From contig NZ_FOIZ01000001.1 of NCBI RefSeq assembly GCF_900109295.1, positions 1,240,001-1,304,000 of the forward strand: a stretch of DNA of 64,000 nucleotides. The letters are read 5' to 3'. Of the stretch, positions 49,491 to 58,148 are shown piece by piece (position 1 is the stretch's first letter; every line of letters begins with the position of its first letter). The DNA is from Cognatiyoonia koreensis. Its GTDB lineage: Bacteria > Pseudomonadota > Alphaproteobacteria > Rhodobacterales > Rhodobacteraceae. Position numbers and translations under genes: made by a program. Under the pieces are notes generated by a model. It saw only the letters and a program-made list of their open reading frames with translations, was not told the DNA's origin and did no database searches.

Positions 49491-49602
49491 TTGAATGGGC
49501 AAAAAACGGGCCCTATCTGATGTCTCGAAGGCGATGACGCCTCAAAGCTCATCATCTTCACCTCCCTGTTGGACTTCGCCGGGCCTCGTGCCCGGCTTTT
49601 TT
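49491..49602 (+). ncRNA. Probable small RNA (alpha-r8/suhB-like), with promoter and terminator
   Basis: A -35 TTGAAT (49491-49496), 17-bp spacer and -10 TATCTG (49514-49519) predict a start near 49526. A strong terminator follows: GCCGGGC-CTCGT-GCCCGGC (49578-49596) then six T. This gives an about 77-nt transcript containing CACCTCCCTGTTGGAC, an anti-Shine-Dalgarno-like, probably unpaired stretch. From memory, length, CCUCCCUGUUGGAC and the closing hairpin match the alphaproteobacterial alpha-r8 (Rfam suhB, MmgR) sRNA family. No protein start with SD lies in it. Confidence 0.68.
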
Positions 49603-49687
49603 CTGTCAACCGGGTCCGGAGGCCTTATGGTCTTCCCCTTCTCTGCGCCCTGCCCTAAAAGCCGTTGCAACTGCCTTGGGGAACGCC

Positions 49688-51847
49688 ATGACCGAACCAA
49701 CCATCACGCCGGAAATCGTCGCTGCACACGGGTTCACACCCGACGAATGGCAAGAAGTTCTCAAAATACTTGGCCGCGACCCGACGTTTACCGAAATGGG
49801 AATCTTCTCGGCGATGTGGAACGAACACTGTTCCTACAAGTCGTCCAAGAAATGGCTGCGCACACTGCCGACCGAAGGCCCGCAGGTCATCTGCGGCCCC
49901 GGCGAGAACGCAGGGATCGTCGATATCGGCGACGGGCAATGCGTCGTCTTCAAGATGGAAAGCCATAACCACCCCAGCTACATCGAACCTTATCAGGGGG
50001 CTGCAACGGGTGTTGGCGGTATTCTGCGTGACGTCTTCACCATGGGTGCGCGACCGATTGCTGCGATGAATTCTTTATCGTTCGGCGAACCATCCCACCC
50101 AAAGACTAAACAACTGGTCAATGGCGTCGTTGCTGGCGTCGGTGGCTATGGCAACTGCTTTGGCGTTCCAACGGTTGGAGGCGAGGTCCGGTTTGATCCA
50201 GCCTACAATGGAAACTGCCTTGTGAACGCCTTTGCGGCAGGTCTGGCAGACACGGACAAGATTTTCTACTCGGCAGCCTCCGGCGTCGGCATGCCCGTCG
50301 TATATCTTGGCGCGAAAACCGGCCGTGATGGCGTTGGCGGGGCGACAATGGCGTCGGCAGAGTTCGATGACACGATTGAAGACAAGCGCCCCACTGTGCA
50401 AGTTGGTGACCCGTTCACCGAAAAGCGCCTGATGGAAGCGACGCTTGAATTGATGGCGACAGGTGCCGTGATCTCCATCCAGGATATGGGAGCCGCTGGT
50501 CTGACTTGCTCTGCCGTGGAAATGGGCGACAAGGGCGGCCTTGGTGTCCGTCTTGATCTCGAGAATGTTCCACAGCGCGAAGACAATATGACAGCTTACG
50601 AAATGATGCTTTCGGAAAGCCAGGAACGTATGCTGATGGTTCTCAAGCCAGAACTTGAGGCCGAAGCACGCGCTGTGTTCGAGAAATGGGATCTTGATTT
50701 CGCGATCGTGGGTGAAACGATCGCAGAGGACAGGTTTCTTATTATGCACAACGGCGCGGTAAAGGCCGACCTACCGCTGTCGAAACTGTCGTCGACCGCT
50801 CCAGAATACGATCGCCCATGGGTGGCAACACCAGAACCAAAACCTCTTCAAGACATCGTCGGCGTCAATCCGATCGACGGCCTGAAAGCCCTGATCAAAA
50901 GCCCGAACTACGCAGGCAAGCAGTGGGTTTATCAACAATATGACCAGCAGGTCATGGGCGACACACGCGTGACTTGCGGCAAGGGTGCTGGCGTGATCCG
51001 TGTGCACGGAACCGAAAAACTGCTGGCTTTTACTTCAGACGTGACGCCGCGCTATGTCAAAGCGAATCCTGTCGAAGGCGGCAAACAGGCGGTTGCGGAA
51101 GCCTATCGTAATTTGACAAGTGTGGGTGCGAAACCGCTCGCAACGACTGACAACATGAACTTTGGTAACCCTGAAAAGCCGGAAATCATGGGGCAATTCG
51201 TTGGCGCGATTCAAGGCATCGGGGAAGCAGTGAAGGGACTGGACATGCCAATCGTCTCTGGCAACGTGTCGCTTTATAATGAAACAGACGGCCAGGGCAT
51301 TCTGCCGACACCGACAATCGGGGCCGTCGGGCTGATCGACAATGCGGAAATGATGATCACCGGTGACATTCAGGAAGGCCATTTGCTGCTTGTTGTTGGG
51401 GAAACGACGGGTCACCTTGGGCAATCCGCATTGCTGGCCGAAGTCTATGACCGGGCGGAAGGCGATGCGCCGCCTGTCGATCTGGCCACCGAACAGCGCA
51501 ACGGTGAATTCATCCGCGAAAACCACGAATTGATTGCAGCCTGTACGGATTTATCTGATGGCGGGCTCGCGCTTGCAGCTTTTGAACTCGCAGAGTCCGC
51601 AGGGATTGGCATCACGCTCGACAGTGACGATACCCCTTTCCTGTTTGGCGAAGATCAGGCGCGCTATTTGATTGCGTGCGGCTTCGATGAGGCTGAAACA
51701 CTGATGTTGCGCGCAAATGAACGCGGAGTTCCTTTATCGGTTGTCGGGTCAGTCGGTGGAGAACGCGTCACTTATGGCAGCCACGACGCACTCCTTGCGG
51801 ACTTGGCGACACTTTATCGGACATCCTTTGAAGCCGCAGTTGCGTAA
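49688..51847 (+). CDS. purL: Phosphoribosylformylglycinamidine synthase subunit PurL
   Basis: ATP-dependent synthetase subunit of purine synthesis that works with PurS and PurQ. 719 residues, the small PurL type. It has [77 protein letters not shown] and MDKGxx-like downstream domains. The ATG at 49688 precedes [11 protein letters not shown]; the TTG 4 codons upstream is less likely. The upstream 85 bp separate it from the sRNA terminator. Confidence 0.98.
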   Translation: MTEPTITPEIVAAHGFTPDEWQEVLKILGRDPTFTEMGIFSAMWNEHCSYKSSKKWLRTLPTEGPQVICGPGENAGIVDIGDGQCVVFKMESHNHPSYIEPYQGAATGVGGILRDVFTMGARPIAAMNSLSFGEPSHPKTKQLVNGVVAGVGGYGNCFGVPTVGGEVRFDPAYNGNCLVNAFAAGLADTDKIFYSAASGVGMPVVYLGAKTGRDGVGGATMASAEFDDTIEDKRPTVQVGDPFTEKRLMEATLELMATGAVISIQDMGAAGLTCSAVEMGDKGGLGVRLDLENVPQREDNMTAYEMMLSESQERMLMVLKPELEAEARAVFEKWDLDFAIVGETIAEDRFLIMHNGAVKADLPLSKLSSTAPEYDRPWVATPEPKPLQDIVGVNPIDGLKALIKSPNYAGKQWVYQQYDQQVMGDTRVTCGKGAGVIRVHGTEKLLAFTSDVTPRYVKANPVEGGKQAVAEAYRNLTSVGAKPLATTDNMNFGNPEKPEIMGQFVGAIQGIGEAVKGLDMPIVSGNVSLYNETDGQGILPTPTIGAVGLIDNAEMMITGDIQEGHLLLVVGETTGHLGQSALLAEVYDRAEGDAPPVDLATEQRNGEFIRENHELIAACTDLSDGGLALAAFELAESAGIGITLDSDDTPFLFGEDQARYLIACGFDEAETLMLRANERGVPLSVVGSVGGERVTYGSHDALLADLATLYRTSFEAAVA

Positions 51848-51936
51848 GCCCTTTTCACACTTGCCACAGGTCTCAGCACTTGCGGCTGATCCCGCCGCTC
51901 CATAAGTTATGGCTGACGCATTGATCGAGGAAGCGC

Positions 51937-52173
51937 ATGCCGATTACAGCTTATGAAATCGAAACCCTGCTGCGGGCCGGCTTTCCCAATGGAAAGATCA
52001 CGGTCGAAGGAGATGACGGCGCTCATTTTGCGGCCGAAGTTATCGACGAAAGTTTTCGCGGAAAAAACCGCGTTCAACAGCAGCGAGCAGTTTACGCGGC
52101 GTTGAAAGGTGCGATGGATGGGAACAATGGCGCACTTCATGCGCTTGCGCTGACCACGAAAGCCCCCGAATAG
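51937..52173 (+). CDS. bolA: BolA family protein
   Basis: 78 residues, class II-fold BolA. It has the N-terminal helix YEIETLLRAGFPNGKITVEG, the DGAHFAAEVIDESFRGKNRV strand with the His used for Fe-S coordination with a CGFS glutaredoxin, and VQQQRAVYAALKGAM. It lies 46 bp before the monothiol glutaredoxin gene, its classical partner in Fe-S cluster trafficking. Confidence 0.95.
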   Translation: MPITAYEIETLLRAGFPNGKITVEGDDGAHFAAEVIDESFRGKNRVQQQRAVYAALKGAMDGNNGALHALALTTKAPE

Positions 52174-52219
52174 ACCTGATGATCTCCATTCGGAAATCAT
52201 TGACCAAAAAGGAAAAACC

Positions 52220-52579
52220 ATGTCCGCCGAAGACCAGATCAAAGAAACAGTGAAAGCGAATGACGTCGTTCTTTTCATGAAAGGGACGAAATCCATGCCC
52301 CAGTGCGGGTTTTCGAGCCGCGTTGCGGGTGTATTGAACTTCATGGGGGTTGAATTTACCGACGTGAATGTTCTGGCAGATGACGCGATCCGGCAAGGCA
52401 TCAAAGATTACTCTGACTGGCCAACCATTCCACAGCTTTACGTCAAAGGCGAATTCGTCGGCGGATGCGATATCATCACCGAAATGACGCTATCCGGAGA
52501 GCTGGATACGCTATTTGCCAATAACGGGGTCACGTTCAACAAGGAAGCTGCCGACAAGATCCGTGAAGCAAACGCTTAA
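52220..52579 (+). CDS. grxD: Monothiol glutaredoxin (Grx4/GrxD type)
   Basis: 119 residues, single-domain CGFS glutaredoxin that binds and transfers 2Fe-2S clusters with BolA. It has VVLFMKGTKSMPQCGFSSRV with Cys29, the WPTIPQLYVKGEFVGGCDI glutathione/cluster site, and EMTLSGELDTLF. Start ATG follows AAGGAAAAACC. It is convergent with zapA. Confidence 0.97.
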   Translation: MSAEDQIKETVKANDVVLFMKGTKSMPQCGFSSRVAGVLNFMGVEFTDVNVLADDAIRQGIKDYSDWPTIPQLYVKGEFVGGCDIITEMTLSGELDTLFANNGVTFNKEAADKIREANA

Positions 52580-52689
52580 GTCTGGCCGCCCGCAGTTCCA
52601 CAAGACACATGGTGCGCCAGTATGTGTGCGACAAGCATGGTTCCGCCCCAACTTCCGAAGCTCCCGGACGGTCTGATCACATCTAATCG

Positions 52690-53070
52690 CTAGGCTTTGG
52701 CTTCGACCTGAGCGGCCACTGCTTCGGCCTGTGCCGCCAGTTCTGCCAACGCTTCGGTGACGGACGCTGGAATCGTCGGCACTTCGATCTTCGTTGCGCC
52801 ACGACTTTCAAGTGTGTCTATCTTCGCTTGCAGCTGCGCCATCCGCGTCTCGGCCTCTTTCACCTTGTCTTCAAGACCCGCGGTCTTGTCTGCCAGCATC
52901 AGACCCGCCATCAAAAGCATTCGCGCTTCAGGCATTCTTCCGATCTGGCTCGACAGATGGTCAGCTTCGGTGTTCAGCATCGCAGCTGCGGTATGCAGGA
53001 AATGTTCTTCGCCTTCCTGACATGCAACTTCGAATGTGCGTCCACCAATTGCAATTTCTACCTGTGGCAT
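52690..53070 (-). CDS. zapA: Cell division protein ZapA
   Basis: A 126-residue FtsZ-bundling division factor. It has the N-terminal ZapA globular domain (QVEIAIGGRTFEVACQEGEE, LLMAGLMLADKTAGLEDK) then a C-terminal coiled coil (residues about 80-125, rich in E, K, A). It starts 3 bp after the stop of a coiled-coil gene, so both are co-translated. It plausibly acts with that partner at the Z-ring. Confidence 0.92.
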   Translation of the reverse strand: MPQVEIAIGGRTFEVACQEGEEHFLHTAAAMLNTEADHLSSQIGRMPEARMLLMAGLMLADKTAGLEDKVKEAETRMAQLQAKIDTLESRGATKIEVPTIPASVTEALAELAAQAEAVAAQVEAKA

Positions 53071-53073
53071 GTC

Positions 53074-53526
53074 TTAGGCCTCCCGCACGAGTGGTTTCAG
53101 GTCAGACAGGATAGCGTCCACCTCCGCGGCGTCTGCTGCGCGCTGCGCTGATAATGCTTCGACCTCCGCCATCAGGGCGCGATTGATCAACTCCGGTTGT
53201 GCGACGCCATCTGTGGCTGCCGCGCGTAGCTGGGCGTTTACATCACGAAGATCCGCGTTTGATGTCCGAAGTCGCTGCAATTCTGCATCCAACTTGGCCA
53301 TTTGTTCCGCCTGCGCAGTAACCCGCCCTTCAAGTTCAGTAATTTTGCCGTCCTGACGCTCTTTGAGCGCCTTTACACGCTCTTCAAGCTGGGCATTTGC
53401 TGTTTGCTCTTCGGCCAGGCGAGCCTGCAACGACTCATCTACACTGGTCGACATCCCTTCGACCCCGACGCGGATTCGGTCCAATGCGCCGGCGATACGC
53501 GACTGTAATGCTGTGACGTCACTCAT
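53074..53526 (-). CDS. Coiled-coil protein encoded with zapA, function unknown
   Basis: 150 residues, almost entirely predicted alpha-helical coiled coil (residues about 30-110: ARLAEEQTANAQLEERVKAL, MAKLDAELQRLRTSNADLRD), without signal or membrane segment. I do not recognise a named family. Adjacency and 3-bp spacing to zapA suggest a cytosolic division-associated role. A near-perfect palindrome overlaps its putative promoter. Confidence 0.8.
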   Translation of the reverse strand: MSDVTALQSRIAGALDRIRVGVEGMSTSVDESLQARLAEEQTANAQLEERVKALKERQDGKITELEGRVTAQAEQMAKLDAELQRLRTSNADLRDVNAQLRAAATDGVAQPELINRALMAEVEALSAQRAADAAEVDAILSDLKPLVREA

Positions 53527-53544
53527 CTGCTCGTCCTTTCATAC

Positions 53545-53576
53545 ACTTACAGGAAGTCCTGCAAGTTTCATGTCAA
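53545..53576 (-). promoter_or_regulatory. Putative promoter with palindrome before the zapA operon
   Basis: On the minus strand a TTGACA -35 (53576-53571) is followed by a near-palindrome: ACTTGCAGGA and TCCTGTAAGT-type arms, one mismatch, around a 2-bp centre at 53545-53566. The palindrome spans the -35/-10 interval, as an operator would. As RNA it could also form a hairpin. No regulator is known. Confidence 0.4.
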
Positions 53577-53790
53577 CGTAACCGGCCCTTTTGTCCAAGC
53601 CTCTGTCCCGCCGAATCGTGCCTCTTGAAATCAAGGGTAAGCGATCAAGGCCGGACCCGCAAACCCCGCCTTTCTAGCGCAATCAACCACTTAGGTGGCT
53701 CGCTTGATGCTATACCTTCAGCAACCTTGAACCTGCCCCCATGCCTGCTATGACGCGATTAGTGAAAACATAACACCAAAGGACGCTACC

Positions 53791-55809
53791 TTGGATATTG
53801 CAGCACTGCGCGAAGCCCACCCCGATCACTGGATGAAAGCCGCCGCCATCCGCACGCTGACACTTGATGCGGTCGCCGCTGCGAATTCCGGGCACTCCGG
53901 GATGCCGATGGGCATGGCGGATGTTGCAACCGTTCTTTACGAAAAACATCTGAATTTCGATCCCAAGGCTCCACACTGGCCGGACCGCGATCGCTTTATC
54001 CTGTCTGCAGGTCACGGATCGATGCTGCTCTATTCGCTGCTCTATCTTACTGGCTATGAAGATTTCCCCCTCTCGCAGTTGAAGAATTTCCGCCAGTGGG
54101 GTGCCTATACTGCTGGCCATCCGGAGTATGGACACGGTCGTGGCGTCGAAGTGACGACCGGGCCTCTTGGACAGGGTATTTCAAATTCCGTCGGTTTTGC
54201 GATTGCCGAGGAAATCCAGCGCGCCCGCTTTGGCAAAAGCGTCGTCAATCATTACACCTACGTCATGGCCGGCGACGGTTGCTTGATGGAAGGCATCAGC
54301 CACGAGGCCATCGGCCTTGCAGGCATGCAAGAGCTCAGCCACCTGATTGTTTTCTGGGACAATAACAATATCACGATCGACGGTACGGTGGACATCGCGG
54401 ACAAGACAAATCAACCGCAGCGTTTCGAAGCGGCCGGCTGGCACGTGCAAGAAATCGACGGTCATGACCCCATCGCGATCGACAAGGCGATTACCGCTGC
54501 GAAAAAGGATCAGCGTCCGTCAATGATCGCCTGCAAGACCCATATCGCGCTCGGGCATGCAGCACAGGATACTTCAAAAGGCCACGGCGCATTGACCGAT
54601 GCGGAACAGCTTCAGGCCGCAAAGGAAAACTACGGATGGCCCTATGGCCCGTTCGAAGTCCCCGACAAGATCAAGTCCCAATGGGAAGCCATGGCCAAAC
54701 GCGGACAGGACGCACACGCTGCGTGGCACGACCGCTTCAACAAGCTGTCCGGCACCAAGCAGGCCGAGTTCCAACGTGCCTATGATCTGGAACCGCCAAA
54801 GAAACTATCTGCCACAATACGTGCATTCAAGAAGCAAGCCAGCGAGTCTGGCGCAAAACTGGCCACCCGCGCGTCGTCCGAGAAAGTTCTGGAAGTCATC
54901 AACCCGATCATGCCCGAAACCATTGGTGGTTCGGCTGACTTGACCGGTTCGAACAACACCAAGACGTCCGATCTGGGCGTCTTCAATCCCGATAATCGCG
55001 CCGGTCGCTATATCTATTACGGCGTGCGAGAACACGGGATGGCCGCGGCCATGAACGGCATGGTTTTGCATGGCGGTGCGCGTCCCTACGGCGGTACATT
55101 CATGTGCTTTACCGATTATGCCCGCGGCGCGATGCGGCTTTCGGCGCTGATGCGAATTCCGACGACATATGTAATGACGCATGACTCGATTGGTCTGGGA
55201 GAAGACGGCCCGACCCATCAGCCGGTGGAACACCTGGCGATGCTACGCGCGACACCAAACACGCATGTGTTCCGGCCTGCCGATACCGTCGAAGTTGCGG
55301 AGTCATGGGAATGCGCGCTGACGTCAAAGACAACGCCGACTGTGCTTGCCTTGTCGCGTCAGGGGTTGCCTGCGGTTCGCAAGGAACACAAGACCAAGAA
55401 CCTTTCTGCCCAAGGCGCTTATGTGCTGGCGGATGCCGAGGGGAAGCGGCAGGTTATTCTTCTCGCCACGGGGTCAGAGGTATCTGTCGCGATGGCCGCA
55501 CGAGATATTCTGCAAGCCGAAGGTATTGGAACGCGGGTTGTGTCGATGCCATGCTGGGAACTGTTCGAAGAACAGGACGAGAAATACCGCAAGCGTGTCT
55601 TGCCAGCCGGTCCGGTTCGTGTTGCCGTCGAGGCGGGAATTCGATTTGGTTGGGATCGCTGGTTGTTCGGCGAACGTGGTCGTCGCGAGAAATCCGGTTT
55701 CGTTGGGATGCACGGTTTCGGGGCATCAGCACCTGCAAACGAATTGTTTGAACAGTTCGGCATTACCGGTCAAGCTGTCGCGGACAAAGCCAAGTCACTG
55801 ATTAAATAG
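53791..55809 (+). CDS. tkt: Transketolase
   Basis: TPP-dependent transfer of two-carbon units in the pentose phosphate and Calvin-type pathways. 672 residues. It has [38 protein letters not shown], the TPP-binding [17 protein letters not shown] with downstream [31 protein letters not shown], and [18 protein letters not shown]. Start is TTG (AAAGGACGCTACC before it); no in-frame ATG precedes the conserved N-terminus. It leads a group of central-carbon genes (lipoprotein, gap, gap). Confidence 0.98.
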   Translation: MDIAALREAHPDHWMKAAAIRTLTLDAVAAANSGHSGMPMGMADVATVLYEKHLNFDPKAPHWPDRDRFILSAGHGSMLLYSLLYLTGYEDFPLSQLKNFRQWGAYTAGHPEYGHGRGVEVTTGPLGQGISNSVGFAIAEEIQRARFGKSVVNHYTYVMAGDGCLMEGISHEAIGLAGMQELSHLIVFWDNNNITIDGTVDIADKTNQPQRFEAAGWHVQEIDGHDPIAIDKAITAAKKDQRPSMIACKTHIALGHAAQDTSKGHGALTDAEQLQAAKENYGWPYGPFEVPDKIKSQWEAMAKRGQDAHAAWHDRFNKLSGTKQAEFQRAYDLEPPKKLSATIRAFKKQASESGAKLATRASSEKVLEVINPIMPETIGGSADLTGSNNTKTSDLGVFNPDNRAGRYIYYGVREHGMAAAMNGMVLHGGARPYGGTFMCFTDYARGAMRLSALMRIPTTYVMTHDSIGLGEDGPTHQPVEHLAMLRATPNTHVFRPADTVEVAESWECALTSKTTPTVLALSRQGLPAVRKEHKTKNLSAQGAYVLADAEGKRQVILLATGSEVSVAMAARDILQAEGIGTRVVSMPCWELFEEQDEKYRKRVLPAGPVRVAVEAGIRFGWDRWLFGERGRREKSGFVGMHGFGASAPANELFEQFGITGQAVADKAKSLIK

Positions 55810-55823
55810 TAAAAGGGCCGCAT

Positions 55824-56414
55824 ATGCGCCAGTCGACTTTCCGCAACATTGCCCACGTTGTTCTGGCCTGTGCGGCACTTGCTGCCTGCGACGCGCCACA
55901 GGTCGTAAATACCTTTGAACCCACCAGTCAGGTCGTTCCCGGCGTCATGGCCGCCGCACCTGTAGAAGAACGCGATGCGTTTGCGCGGCAGTTCCTGAAC
56001 GGTATCCAGGCGTCATCCATTGCACAAAGCCGCGAACTATGCGGCTATTTTGTCCTGTCGCGCGGGCAACTGATTGCCACACCCCCACGACGCGGAACAG
56101 AGGCCAGTTGTGACTACGGGCCAATTCCAATCGGAACCGTCGCGAGCTATCACACCCACGGATCATACGGCGCGCAATATGACAACGAAGTCCCCTCAGG
56201 ATTTGATTTGATCAGTGCAATCGACGTGCAATTCGACGACTATGTCAGCACACCGGGCGGCCGACTTTGGCGTGTCGATGGTAAGACAGGAACGGCGACG
56301 CAACTTTGCGGGCTCGGATGCCTTGTTTCGGATCCGAATTTCGTTCCTCGGGACGAGGGCAATGTGCGCCCAGTCTACACTGTTGCGACCTTACGGCGCC
56401 GCCAAGAACTCTAG
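55824..56414 (+). CDS. DUF4329 lipoprotein
   Basis: 196 residues. It has a lipoprotein signal peptide (IAHVVLACAALAAC, lipobox Leu-Ala-Ala-Cys near residue 22), so it is likely anchored in the envelope. The mature part matches DUF4329: GYFVLSRGQLIATPPRRG, the SYHTHGSYG metalloprotease/JAB-like motif with two His, SGFDLISAIDVQFDDYVSTP as two pieces (SGFDLISAID, DDYVSTPGG). Function unknown; the His-x-His pattern hints at a JAB/MPN-like metal site. It follows tkt by 14 bp. Confidence 0.85.
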   Translation: MRQSTFRNIAHVVLACAALAACDAPQVVNTFEPTSQVVPGVMAAAPVEERDAFARQFLNGIQASSIAQSRELCGYFVLSRGQLIATPPRRGTEASCDYGPIPIGTVASYHTHGSYGAQYDNEVPSGFDLISAIDVQFDDYVSTPGGRLWRVDGKTGTATQLCGLGCLVSDPNFVPRDEGNVRPVYTVATLRRRQEL

Positions 56415-56455
56415 CAATTCGACACGCGCGACCTAAGTAGACCGGCGGTAAGCCA

Positions 56456-56519
56456 ATGTTAACGTAACCGTTATCGCTAAACCAAGATGTTATCGATAAC
56501 ATACTGATATAAATGTTAT
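56456..56519 (+). promoter_or_regulatory. Cluster of LacI-family-like operators upstream of first gap gene
   Basis: A perfect 16-bp palindrome ATGTTATCGATAACAT at 56487-56502. It is preceded by a degenerate copy CCGTTATCGCTAAACC at 56468-56483 and an ATGTTAACGTAACC at 56456-56469, and followed by a half site ATGTTAT at 56513-56519. The pattern resembles GntR/CceR-type LacI-family operators (TGTTA-N4-TAACA). A TATAAA at 56508-56513 could be the -10, placing the palindrome in the promoter. Confidence 0.65.
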
Positions 56520-56588
56520 TTCTCCTTTCAGTGACGGTCTCCTGCCCCTATACCGCTGCCAACCATTGGGGCGGAAGGACGAACAGGC

Positions 56589-57593
56589 ATGACGGTTACA
56601 TTGGGTATCAACGGCTTTGGCCGCATTGGACGCTGCACGCTTGCACATATCACCGAGGCCGCTCGCAACGACGTCCAGGTTATCCGCATCAATGCAACAG
56701 GCCCGATCGAGACCAACGCACATCTCTTAAAATACGACAGTGTGCACGGGCGCTTTGGCTCGCCTATAACAGTGAGGAACAACACACTTGATCTTGGTCG
56801 TGGACCGATCGAGGTCATGTCGACTTACGAACCAACCGAACTGGACTGGTCCGGCGTCGATGTTGTGCTGGAATGCACCGGCAAATTCAATGATGGCACG
56901 CAGGCTGACGTCCACCTTGGGCGGGGCGCGAAAAAAGTTCTCATTTCCGCCCCTGCCCGCAACGTTGACCGTACTGTCGTCTACGGTGTCAATCACCGCG
57001 ACCTTTTGGCTGACGAAAGAATGGTGTCGAATGGATCGTGCACAACCAACTGCCTTGCCCCGCTTGCCAAGGTCCTGAACGATGCCATAGGGATCGAGCG
57101 CGGTATCATGACGACGATCCACAGCTACACCGGCGACCAGCCGACACTTGACCGCCGACACAGCGATCTTTACCGCGCCCGCGCTGCGGCCATGGCGATG
57201 ATCCCGACATCGACCGGAGCGGCGAAAGCATTGGGCGAAGTATTGCCGGAACTCTCCGGCAAGTTGGATGGCACAGCTATGCGTGTTCCAACCCCGAACG
57301 TGTCCGCCGTGGACCTGACATTCGAGGCAGGAAAGTCGGTCAGCCCCGCTGACGTCAACGCAATCGTAGCGGAAGCGGCAAGGGGATATATGGGCATGGT
57401 CATGGCTTACGACGAAGAAGCCAAGGTCAGCATCGATTTCAATCACACCACGCAAAGCTGCATCTTCGCTCCCGATCAGACAAAGGTCGTCGGCGGCAAG
57501 ACGGTGCGAGTGCTGGCATGGTACGATAACGAATGGGGTTTTTCAGCACGAATGGCCGATGTGGCGGCCACCATGGGACGTCTGCTGCATTAA
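56589..57593 (+). CDS. gap: Glyceraldehyde-3-phosphate dehydrogenase, paralogue 1 (possibly NADP-preferring)
   Basis: 334 residues, classical type I GAPDH. It has [15 protein letters not shown], catalytic Cys151 in [26 protein letters not shown], and [12 protein letters not shown]. The residue that normally is Asp in INDL (position 36 here) is Ala (INATG). Positions corresponding to the NAD-specifying Leu-Pro pair are Arg189-Arg190 (LDRRHSDLYRAR), so NADP(H) use is plausible. SNGSC replaces the usual SNASC. It is paired with a second gap 0.6 kb downstream. Confidence 0.95.
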   Translation: MTVTLGINGFGRIGRCTLAHITEAARNDVQVIRINATGPIETNAHLLKYDSVHGRFGSPITVRNNTLDLGRGPIEVMSTYEPTELDWSGVDVVLECTGKFNDGTQADVHLGRGAKKVLISAPARNVDRTVVYGVNHRDLLADERMVSNGSCTTNCLAPLAKVLNDAIGIERGIMTTIHSYTGDQPTLDRRHSDLYRARAAAMAMIPTSTGAAKALGEVLPELSGKLDGTAMRVPTPNVSAVDLTFEAGKSVSPADVNAIVAEAARGYMGMVMAYDEEAKVSIDFNHTTQSCIFAPDQTKVVGGKTVRVLAWYDNEWGFSARMADVAATMGRLLH

Positions 57594-57900
57594 GTTGCGT
57601 TCCAAGTCAGAATAAATCCGACATCGGCTGAATTTCCAGCGTCGTCCTCAATAGATGCGTAGATGGGCCCAACAGGTGGTGAACTCACAATGATTGAGCC
57701 GCGTGCATAACGCTGCGGGGAAACTGCCGCACCTCATCCCGCCTGAACGTCGGACATTCGCTTTCGTTACTGGACTTGTCTGCTCCTGTAACGTTCTGCC
57801 ACCCTTCATTTGCCCTTCCATCCATGACCCATTGGCACCTTTCGCAAAAGAAGTCGGTTCAACCGCGTTGTCTTCCCTTTGCTGCCCGGACGTGCATGCC
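57594..57900. other. Intergenic region between first gap and small membrane gene
   Basis: About 300 bp. A 73-codon plus-strand frame (57694-57915) is present but lacks an SD and shows cysteine-rich, non-conserved-looking sequence, so it is not called. I see no terminator with a T-run, no palindrome like those upstream of the gap genes, and no tRNA. Confidence 0.4.
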
Positions 57901-57911
57901 TATAGAAAGAT

Positions 57912-58055
57912 ATGACCAATACAATTGCTCTTTGGCTCGGTGCCATCATCATTGCCGTATTTGCCCTGGATGCGTTTGTCTTTGGCTGGGGCCTGCCGGT
58001 ATTGATAATGCGCTATCTGTCTGATCTGATCCAATGGCTCGCCGTCTGGCGTTAA
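57912..58055 (+). CDS. Small membrane protein, 47 residues, between gap genes
   Basis: A short frame below usual length cut-offs. Start MTNTIALWLGAIIIAVFALD continues as FVFGWGLPVLIM and a tryptophan-containing tail (LIQWLAVWR). It has two hydrophobic segments (residues about 5-20 and 22-33) and a basic C-terminus, so a single- or double-spanning inner-membrane peptide. SD-like GAAAG lies 4 bases before the ATG. The codon pattern (third-position G/C) looks coding. Its place between two GAPDH genes suggests conserved synteny, not yet shown. Confidence 0.65.
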   Translation: MTNTIALWLGAIIIAVFALDAFVFGWGLPVLIMRYLSDLIQWLAVWR

Positions 58056-58095
58056 GCGCGTGCATCTTGGGTTGACCTTTTCGCCCAAATCGCAA

Positions 58096-58109
58096 TGTTA
58101 GCGCCAACA
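58096..58109 (+). promoter_or_regulatory. LacI-family-like operator upstream of second gap gene
   Basis: TGTTAGCGCCAACA, one mismatch from the perfect palindrome TGTTAGCGCTAACA, 40 bp before the ATG of the second gap gene. It shares the TGTTA-N4-(T/C)AACA form with the 16-bp palindrome upstream of the first gap gene, suggesting common control by a CceR/GntR-type regulator. Confidence 0.6.
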
Positions 58110-58148
58110 GCGGCGAGATCGTCGCATTCACAGTCGCAGGAGGCCAAA

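Noticed and set aside
49495..49968. 157-codon plus-strand frame overlapping the sRNA and purL start
   Set aside because: It passes through the sRNA terminator hairpin and is out of frame with purL; composition is that of a shadow frame.
52580..52689. 6S RNA, expected near zapA in many proteobacteria
   Set aside because: Only 110 bp remain between the convergent grxD and zapA genes. Some GC-rich stems exist, but the long closed stem with central bubble could not be built. A 6S covariance search would settle it.
57694..57915. 73-codon plus-strand frame between gap and the small membrane gene
   Set aside because: No SD, cysteine-rich and not domain-like. The frame merely overlaps the leader of the 47-residue gene.
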